Assembly (NCBI RefSeq): GCF_021538675.1
Contig: NZ_JAJUKH010000012.1
Location: forward strand, 62,001-126,000
From: Paenarthrobacter sp. AR 02
GTDB taxonomy: Bacteria; Actinomycetota; Actinomycetes; Actinomycetales; Micrococcaceae
Direction of reading: 5' to 3'
Length of the DNA stretch: 64,000 bases
In this document: positions 58,505 to 64,000 of the stretch, one piece after another
Position numbering within the stretch: position 1 is the stretch's first letter
Layout of the letters: every line of letters begins with the position of its first letter
Translations under genes and position numbers: made by a program
The notes under the pieces: model-generated
The model's input: only the letters and a program-made list of their open reading frames with translations
The model's database searches: none
Told to the model about the DNA's origin: nothing

Positions 58505-59320
58505 GTGACTACCTCTGCCAACGGCAACTTCGTTCGCAAACCCTTCATCGCCGGCAACTGGAAGATGAACATGGACCATGTCCAGGGCATCACCTTGCTG
58601 CAGAAGCTCGCCTGGACCCTGTCCGACGCCAAGCACGACTACAACCGGGTAGAGGTAGCCGTCTTCCCTCCGTTCACCGATCTCCGCGGCGTCCAGACCT
58701 TGGTTCAGGGCGACGACCTGGAAATCGTTTACGGCGGCCAGGACCTGTCCCAGTTCGACTCCGGCGCTTACACCGGCGATATCTCCGGTCAGTTCCTCAA
58801 CAAGCTGGGCTGCGCCTACGTCCTGGTGGGTCACAGTGAGCGCCGCACCATCCACAACGAGTCCGACGAAGTCGCGAACGCCAAGGTCAAGGCAGGCTTC
58901 CGCCACGGCGTCACCCCGGTGCTGTGCGTGGGAGAAGGCTTGGAAGTCCGCCAGGCCGGAACGCACGTCGAACACACTTTGGCCCAGCTGCGGGCCGGCG
59001 TTGAGGGTCTCACCGCCGAACAGGCTGCTGAGCTCGTCGTTGCCTACGAGCCCGTCTGGGCCATCGGAACCGGGGAAGTAGCCGGTCCTGAGGATGCACA
59101 GGAAATGTGTGCCGCCATCCGTGCCGAGCTTGCGGTGCTGTTTGACGAAACCGTCGCGTCCAAGACGCGGTTGCTGTATGGCGGTTCCGTCAAGGCCAAC
59201 AACGCTGCGGCCATCATGGCTGAAACCGACGTTGACGGTTTGCTTGTGGGTGGCGCGAGCCTGGACCCGGCGGAGTTTGCTAACATTGTCAGGTTCGAGA
59301 ACCACCTGGTCACCGACTAG
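58505..59320 (+). CDS. tpiA: Triosephosphate isomerase
   Basis: 271 residues: GNWKMN near residue 15, VGHSERR with the electrophilic His near 107, catalytic Glu in AYEPVWAIGTG near 180, phosphate loop LYGGSVK. GTG 58505 follows GGAG. Confidence 0.97.
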   Translation: MTTSANGNFVRKPFIAGNWKMNMDHVQGITLLQKLAWTLSDAKHDYNRVEVAVFPPFTDLRGVQTLVQGDDLEIVYGGQDLSQFDSGAYTGDISGQFLNKLGCAYVLVGHSERRTIHNESDEVANAKVKAGFRHGVTPVLCVGEGLEVRQAGTHVEHTLAQLRAGVEGLTAEQAAELVVAYEPVWAIGTGEVAGPEDAQEMCAAIRAELAVLFDETVASKTRLLYGGSVKANNAAAIMAETDVDGLLVGGASLDPAEFANIVRFENHLVTD

Positions 59321-59356
59321 TCCGGCTCCCGATTTCCGCTTCTTCGAAAGGCCGTC

Positions 59357-59614
59357 GTGGACGTTCTTCAAGTCATTCTGCAGATCCTGCTGGGCATCAC
59401 CAGCCTCCTGCTGACGTTGCTCATCCTCCTGCATAAGGGACGTGGCGGCGGTTTGTCCGACATGTTTGGTGGCGGCATGAGCTCGGGTTTGAGCTCCTCA
59501 GGTGTTGCCGAGCGCAACCTGAACCGCTTCACCATTATTCTCGGAATTACCTGGGGCGTAGTCATCATTGGCTTGGGCCTGATCATGCGTTTTGCTTCAG
59601 GTGGCGACTCCTAG
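59357..59614 (+). CDS. secG: SecG protein-export subunit
   Basis: 85 residues with two membrane helices separated by a Gly-rich loop (GRGGGLSDMFGGGMSSG), the SecG layout. Stimulates SecYE translocation. Positioned after tpiA, a frequent bacterial order. Confidence 0.93.
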   Translation: MDVLQVILQILLGITSLLLTLLILLHKGRGGGLSDMFGGGMSSGLSSSGVAERNLNRFTIILGITWGVVIIGLGLIMRFASGGDS

Positions 59615-59626
59615 TCGTCCCTGAAC

Positions 59627-59661
59627 AGGGGAGGTTCCTTCACGGGAGCCTCCCCTTTTTT
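59627..59661 (+). terminator. Terminator of the gap-secG operon
   Basis: AGGGGAGG pairs with CCTCCCCT and is followed by six T residues. Confidence 0.85.
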
Positions 59662-59706
59662 CTTGATCCGCACCAAACAGCAGTGCCGCCGTCGGGCTCC
59701 CCGGAT

Positions 59707-59712
59707 TAGAAT
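59707..59712 (+). promoter_or_regulatory. Candidate -10 of rbpA
   Basis: TAGAAT, about 67 nt before the start; the leader has several GGCC/CGGCC inverted repeats (59720-59752) able to fold. Confidence 0.4.
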
Positions 59713-59778
59713 TGGCGTGTCGGCCGCAAGGCCTGCAGGGCCGTGACGGCCGACCACCGACTCGCTAGGGGTTCGAAA

Positions 59779-60174
59779 ATGGTTCATGGCACGCCCGGTT
59801 ACCGGGGCACTCGAGTAGGGGTCGCCCAAGGATCCGCACCAAGAAATCACAGCGACCATGGCGAAGGGCAACAGCTGCCCCGCATCCGCGTGCCGTATTG
59901 GTGCGCCAAGGGCCACGAAACGCAACTGGTGTTCCTGAAGCTTCCGGAAGAGCAGATACCCAAGTACTGGGACTGCCCCAAATGTGGGCTTCCTGCTTCC
60001 AGGGACCCCAGCCATCCTGTCTCGTTGAGGCCGGAGGACGAAATCTTCAAATCGCACTTGGACTACGTTAAAGAGCGACGCTCCAGCCAGGACGCTGAAG
60101 TGGTCCTGGCTGGAGCGTTGGAGCGGTTACGCGCCCGCGGGGTCCTTCCGGACAAGTTGCTGGGGGACACGTGA
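59779..60174 (+). CDS. rbpA: RNA polymerase-binding protein RbpA
   Basis: 131 residues: actinobacterial RbpA with zinc-ribbon-like CAKGHE...CPKCG core, basic linker and a C-terminal sigma-interaction helix (DAEVVLAGALERLRARG). Stabilises open complexes with the principal sigma factor. ATG 59779 (MVHGTPGYRGTRVG) matches the family start. Its last 48 bp overlap pgl on the other strand. Confidence 0.94.
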   Translation: MVHGTPGYRGTRVGVAQGSAPRNHSDHGEGQQLPRIRVPYWCAKGHETQLVFLKLPEEQIPKYWDCPKCGLPASRDPSHPVSLRPEDEIFKSHLDYVKERRSSQDAEVVLAGALERLRARGVLPDKLLGDT

Positions 60175-60945
60175 CGCTGCGTTCTCGTCGATAAGCCACA
60201 GCGTCCTCGAACGGCCCACAGGGCCCGCTGCCGGGACTTGTACCGGGTTGGCGCCGGCCAGGGCCAACCCAACGGCACCGGCCTTGTCCTCACCGGCCAC
60301 CACCATCCAGATTTCCTGGGCGGTGTTGATGGCTGGAAGCGTCAGCGAGATGCGCGACGGCGGCGGCTTCGGCGAGTTCTCGACGCCTACCACCGTGCGG
60401 GTCTTCTCCCGGATGCCCGCCTGTTCAGGGAACAGCGACGCCACATGCGCGTCCGGGCCAACGCCGAGAAGAAGGATGTCGAATCGGGGGAGTACTCCCG
60501 GGCGCTCCGGCCTGTCATCGGACATGTCTGCTGCGTGTTCCGCTTCAGCGGCAGCCTTGAGCTCATCGGCGTAGGCAGCAGCTGCTTCCTCGGAGGAAGC
60601 GAACTGGTCGGTCGAACCGGGTTCGTGGACACGGGCCGGATCCACATCCAGGTGGGACAACAGAGCCTGGTGTGCCTGGCGGGTGTTCCTGTCATCGCTG
60701 TCCGCAGAAACGAAACGCTCATCGCCCCACCAGAAGTTGACCTTCGACCAGTCCACCGCGGGAGCCGCAGCCGAGTCGGCCACTGCCTTCAACGTTCCAA
60801 TGCCAACAGTGCCGCCTGTCAGGACTACCGTGGCTTCACCGTGTTTGTCCTGGACGTCCACGAGCTTGGTGATCAGGCGGGCCGCAATGGCGGCCATCAA
60901 CACCTTGGAGTCGGGGTGGATGCTTACTCTTGGCTCAGCGTGCAC
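60127..60945 (-). CDS. pgl: 6-phosphogluconolactonase
   Basis: 272 residues of the NagB/DevB-like fold: VLTGGTVGIGTL near residue 41, WWGDERFV near 70, LLLGVGPDAHVASLFP near 155. Second step of the oxidative pentose-phosphate pathway. Overlaps opcA by 11 bp; last of pgi-zwf-opcA-pgl in this window. Confidence 0.94.
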   Translation of the reverse strand: MHAEPRVSIHPDSKVLMAAIAARLITKLVDVQDKHGEATVVLTGGTVGIGTLKAVADSAAAPAVDWSKVNFWWGDERFVSADSDDRNTRQAHQALLSHLDVDPARVHEPGSTDQFASSEEAAAAYADELKAAAEAEHAADMSDDRPERPGVLPRFDILLLGVGPDAHVASLFPEQAGIREKTRTVVGVENSPKPPPSRISLTLPAINTAQEIWMVVAGEDKAGAVGLALAGANPVQVPAAGPVGRSRTLWLIDENAASRVPQQLVRKDPAGA

Positions 60946-61876
60946 TGGTCTGGACTCTCCTCGGACTGGTAAGTGGCAGTCCCATCGTAATCACTTCTCC
61001 GAAGACTTCGTCGGGATCGAGACGACGCAGTTCCTCGGCCAGGCAGTCCTTGAGGCTCCGGCGGGGAAGTGTGATGCGCTGGGCCGGCTGACCGGGCTGG
61101 GTCAGTTCCGCCACGGACAGGCCGGGACGGAACAACTGCACGTCACCGCTGGCACGCGTCAGGCGTACCCGGCGAATGCCGGTGCCTGCCGGATCGGCCA
61201 CAATCGTGACAGGGGCCTGCAGGGCAAGGCTCAACCACGCAGCGAGCAGCAACGTACTGGGAGAATCCGAGGCACCCTCGACAGCAATGGCCGAAACGGG
61301 GTCTCCGTCCACCTGGTCGAAGACTGCGGCCAATTGCATGCGCCAGTTGGTCAGGCGCGTCCACGCGAGGTCGGTGTCGCCGGCCTTGTACGTGGACCGG
61401 ATGTTCTCCAGCGCCAGGCGAGGATCGGGTTCGTTGGCCGAGTCTGTGATCCGGCGGTGCGCAATGCGGCCGATCGACGTCTCGCACGCGCTCTCCGGTG
61501 CACCGTGCGGCCACCAGGCAACGATGGGGGCATCCGGAAGCAGCAAAGCGTTGACCAGCGATTCGCTTTCGTGGGCCATGTGGCCGTGTCCGCGCAGGAC
61601 AATGACCTCCGACGCGCCGGCGTCGCCCCCGACGCGGATTTGCGCGTCCAGGCGGTCAGGGCCTTCAACGCCGGCGTCAGCGAGCACGATAATCCGGCAG
61701 GGGTGTTCCCGGCTGGCTTCGTTGGCTGCCTCGATGGCTTCCTCTTCCTGCCCGGACTTGGTGACGACCACCAAGGTGAGGACGCGGCCCAGGGCGATCA
61801 CGCCGCCCTGTTCACGGAGCGACATGATCTTCTTGGAGATCTTGGAAGTGGTGGTATCGGGAAGATCTACGATCAT
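60935..61876 (-). CDS. opcA: OpcA, glucose-6-phosphate dehydrogenase assembly protein
   Basis: 313 residues with the actinobacterial OpcA pattern (IALGRVLTLVVVT near residue 29, LPDAPIVAWWPHGAP near 120). It activates G6PDH, directly downstream of zwf with a 4-bp overlap. Confidence 0.93.
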   Translation of the reverse strand: MIVDLPDTTTSKISKKIMSLREQGGVIALGRVLTLVVVTKSGQEEEAIEAANEASREHPCRIIVLADAGVEGPDRLDAQIRVGGDAGASEVIVLRGHGHMAHESESLVNALLLPDAPIVAWWPHGAPESACETSIGRIAHRRITDSANEPDPRLALENIRSTYKAGDTDLAWTRLTNWRMQLAAVFDQVDGDPVSAIAVEGASDSPSTLLLAAWLSLALQAPVTIVADPAGTGIRRVRLTRASGDVQLFRPGLSVAELTQPGQPAQRITLPRRSLKDCLAEELRRLDPDEVFGEVITMGLPLTSPRRVQTSAR

Positions 61877-63429
61877 GGCCTTCTCCAGGTTCGTCCGTCA
61901 CGTGCCAGCAGGGCGTCGGCCGAGGCCGGCCCCCAACTGCCGGGGGCGTAGGGTTGCGGTTGTTCGTCGAGCCCGGCCCAGTAATCCTCGAACGGGTCGA
62001 GGATCTTCCATGACAGTTCGACTTCCTGGTGCCGGGGGAACAGTGGCGGCTCGCCCAGCAGCACGTCCAGGATGAGGCGTTCGTACGCTTCGGGGCTGGA
62101 CTCCGTGAAGGAGTGTCCGTACCCGAAGTCCATGGTGACGTCGCGGACTTCCATTTGGGTGCCCGGTACCTTTGACCCGAAACGGATCGTGGCGCCCTCA
62201 TCTGGCTGGACGCGGATCACCACGGCGTTCTGGCCGAAGTCGTCCTCACCGTGGTCACGGAAAAGCAGGTTTGGTGCACGCTTGAACACCACGGCAATCT
62301 CGGTGACGCGACGGCCCAGGCGCTTGCCCGCACGCAGGTAGAACGGAACACCGTTCCAACGGCGGGTGTTGATGTCCACCCGGATCGCAGCGTAGGTCTC
62401 GGTCTTGGAGTCGGCGGGGATACCGTCCTCGTCCAGGTATCCGAGGACTTCCTCGCCGCCCTGCCAACCGCCGGTGAACTGCCCACGCGCCGAATGGGTG
62501 GACAGGTCTTCGGGCAGCTTGACGGCGGCGAGGACCTTTTCCTTCTCAGCGCGCAGGTCATCGGCGTTGAAGGAGATGGGTTCTTCCATGGCCGTCAGGG
62601 CCAGAAGCTGCAACAGGTGGTTCTGGATGACGTCACGGGCAGCACCCACGCCGTCGTAATAGCCTGCACGGCCCCCTGTGCCGATGTCTTCGGCCATGGT
62701 GATCTGGACGTGGTCAACGTAGTTGGCGTTCCAGAGCGGCTCGAACAACTGGTTCGCGAAGCGCAGGGCGAGAATGTTCTGCACCGTCTCCTTGCCCAGA
62801 TAATGGTCGATCCGGAACACGGCGTCCGGCGGGAACACCGATTCGACAATGTCGTTCAACTGCCGCGCGGATTCCAGGTCGTGGCCGAACGGTTTCTCAA
62901 TGACCACACGGCGCCACTGGCCGGGCTTGGCCTGGGCCAAGCCATGCTTGGACAGCTGGCGGCACACCTGTTCGAAAGCCTTGGGTGGGATGGACAGATA
63001 GAAACCATGGTTGCCGCGGGTACCACGTGTCTCGTCAAGTTCGTCCAGGACGTCGCCGAGGCGCTCGAAAGCGTCGTCGTCGTCGAATTCGCCTTGGACA
63101 AAGCGGATACCGGACGCAAGCTGCTCCCAGACCCCTTCATCGAACTTTGTCCGGGCGTTGGCCTTGACGTTTTCCTTCACCTCAGCGGCGAAGTCGGCGT
63201 TGTCCCACTCACGCCGGCCGAAGCCCACCAAAGCGAAGCTGGGAGGGAGCAGGCCACGGTTTGCGAGGTCGTAGACCGCGGGCATGAGTTTCTTACGGGC
63301 GAGGTCGCCGGTGACTCCGAAGAACACCAACGACGAAGGCCCGGCGATGCGGTTCAGGCGCCGGTCCCGCGGATCCCGCAAGGGGTTCCGCAGGCCGGCG
63401 TTCTTCCTGCCGTTTTCAGTTTCTGGCAT
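61873..63429 (-). CDS. zwf: Glucose-6-phosphate dehydrogenase
   Basis: 518 residues: NADP loop FGVTGDLARKKLMPA near residue 37, catalytic RIDHYLGKE near 207. Opens the oxidative pentose-phosphate pathway, making NADPH. Confidence 0.97.
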   Translation of the reverse strand: MPETENGRKNAGLRNPLRDPRDRRLNRIAGPSSLVFFGVTGDLARKKLMPAVYDLANRGLLPPSFALVGFGRREWDNADFAAEVKENVKANARTKFDEGVWEQLASGIRFVQGEFDDDDAFERLGDVLDELDETRGTRGNHGFYLSIPPKAFEQVCRQLSKHGLAQAKPGQWRRVVIEKPFGHDLESARQLNDIVESVFPPDAVFRIDHYLGKETVQNILALRFANQLFEPLWNANYVDHVQITMAEDIGTGGRAGYYDGVGAARDVIQNHLLQLLALTAMEEPISFNADDLRAEKEKVLAAVKLPEDLSTHSARGQFTGGWQGGEEVLGYLDEDGIPADSKTETYAAIRVDINTRRWNGVPFYLRAGKRLGRRVTEIAVVFKRAPNLLFRDHGEDDFGQNAVVIRVQPDEGATIRFGSKVPGTQMEVRDVTMDFGYGHSFTESSPEAYERLILDVLLGEPPLFPRHQEVELSWKILDPFEDYWAGLDEQPQPYAPGSWGPASADALLARDGRTWRRP

Positions 63430-63444
63430 GTTGTGTATTGTGCC

Positions 63445-64000
63445 TTAGCTTTCGAGTGCGCTGGCCTGGCCGGCAAGCGCAGCGACGACATCCTGGAGCT
63501 GCGCTACACCTGCGGCGCGCTCGGTGAGGTGCAGGCGCAGCACGGGACGTCCGTGTCCTTCAAGGACCTGGGCGTCACCCGACGCCTGCGCCGCGATGAG
63601 CTGGCCGAACGTGAACGGACGCTCCGGGATTTCAAGATCTGTGGATGCGGCGGCGGTGACCTGCAGGAACACGCCGATGGCCGGTCCGCCCTTGTGGAAC
63701 TGGCCCGTGGAGTGCAGGAAACGCGGACCCCAGCCGAACGTGACAGGGCGGCCGCTCACAGCAGCAAGTTCATCCCGGACACCTTCGAGGGGAGCATAGG
63801 AAATGCGGTCCAGGTACGCCTGGACGCTCAGGTAACCGTCAGCGCCGAGCTGGTCCAGAAGCGCCTGAACGGCTTCGGCCACGGTTGAGGCCGAGCCGAG
63901 CCAGTCGCCACCGCGAACCTCCACCACACCGTCGGTGAACGCGGCAGGTGTGGGCTCCGGGCGGGCATCAAGCAGGCCGCGGGCAGCCACTTTGGCGGCT
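63445..64000 (-). CDS. pgi: Glucose-6-phosphate isomerase (5' end beyond window)
   Basis: C-terminal 185 residues or so are present: GWGPRFLHSTGQFHKGGP, LHSTGQ being a typical Pgi signature, then a C-terminal tail EL-rich helix. The gene continues past 64000. It sits directly upstream of zwf, the usual actinobacterial order after transketolase and transaldolase; a tal-pgi fusion cannot be excluded. Confidence 0.82.
   Translation of the reverse strand, partial: AAKVAARGLLDARPEPTPAAFTDGVVEVRGGDWLGSASTVAEAVQALLDQLGADGYLSVQAYLDRISYAPLEGVRDELAAVSGRPVTFGWGPRFLHSTGQFHKGGPAIGVFLQVTAAASTDLEIPERPFTFGQLIAAQASGDAQVLEGHGRPVLRLHLTERAAGVAQLQDVVAALAGQASALES

Noticed and set aside
59717..59746. Nine-codon frame in the rbpA leader
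   Set aside because: Its GTG lies only 4 nt after the -10-like TAGAAT, too close to a start point for leaderless reading, and there is no ribosome site.
62251..63888. 545-codon plus-strand frame over zwf and pgi
   Set aside because: Antisense shadow; the minus-strand zwf and pgi are unambiguous.
1..64000. CRISPR arrays, transposons, prophage, tRNA or rRNA genes
   Set aside because: I saw no regularly spaced repeats, transposase or integrase motifs, or tRNA-like cloverleaf sequences.

Overview
The window is high-GC actinobacterial chromosome. Gene content (rpsA, whiA, rbpA, opcA-type glucose-6-phosphate dehydrogenase assembly factor, a CoaE-GrpB fusion, an EF-G2 paralogue, a DUF3516 helicase, an Eis-like acetyltransferase), dense packing, frequent GTG starts and 4-bp start/stop overlaps all fit a Micrococcaceae soil bacterium of the Arthrobacter / Paenarthrobacter group. 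The genus is inferred from recognition of the proteins, not from a search. I see no insertion sequences, prophage, CRISPR arrays, tRNA or rRNA. No gene-free stretch exceeds 300 bases; the longest, 55913-56182, holds a terminator.

Layout. 1-4890: an APC amino-acid permease running off the left edge, divergent from a TetR regulator, then a membrane M50-like metallopeptidase and the EF-G paralogue. 4894-11291: an alpha/beta hydrolase, a stand-alone LigD-type polymerase domain, a YrdC/Sua5-type protein, an ABC-2 exporter operon headed by a LolA/RseB-like secreted protein, and a BadF-type sugar kinase. 11461-17421: a GntR regulator divergent from the kinase with two palindromes between them, then an IclR regulator and a catabolic gene set (SDR dehydrogenase, FAD flavoprotein, Dabb protein, MHS transporter) of unknown substrate. 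17408-20411: the tryptophan catabolic unit kynA-kynU with a PaaX regulator. 20529-24874: a HAD protein, a PiT phosphate transporter with a small membrane partner, a lipoprotein, a DHFR-like reductase and a thioesterase. 24894-37093: DNA and translation housekeeping (polA, rpsA, coaE, uvrB) and a TerC manganese exporter behind a probable yybP-ykoY riboswitch. 37122-45633: an MFS transporter, peptidase, GNAT, CoA-transferase, helicase, methyltransferase and small GntR. 45699-55116: uvrA, HAD phosphatase, PlsC, then the conserved uvrC-rapZ-yvcK-whiA run. 55289-64000: sodA, then the glycolytic operon gap-pgk-tpiA-secG and rbpA, facing the oxidative pentose-phosphate operon pgi-zwf-opcA-pgl.

The most striking cross-cutting signal is regulatory. 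At least 14 genes have a TANNNT hexamer (12 of them TAGNNT) placed exactly 6-7 nt before the start codon with no clear Shine-Dalgarno, the geometry of leaderless transcription. They include five DNA-repair genes (ligD-like, polA, uvrA, uvrB, uvrC). In one 22-bp gap (YigZ/coaE) two such hexamers overlap back to back. Several other genes (the LolA-like gene, the small GntR gene, rpsA, sodA) are preceded by very short upstream reading frames tied to similar promoter hexamers. The best candidate for an undescribed pathway is the IclR-SDR-flavoprotein-Dabb-MHS cluster at 12254-17421.
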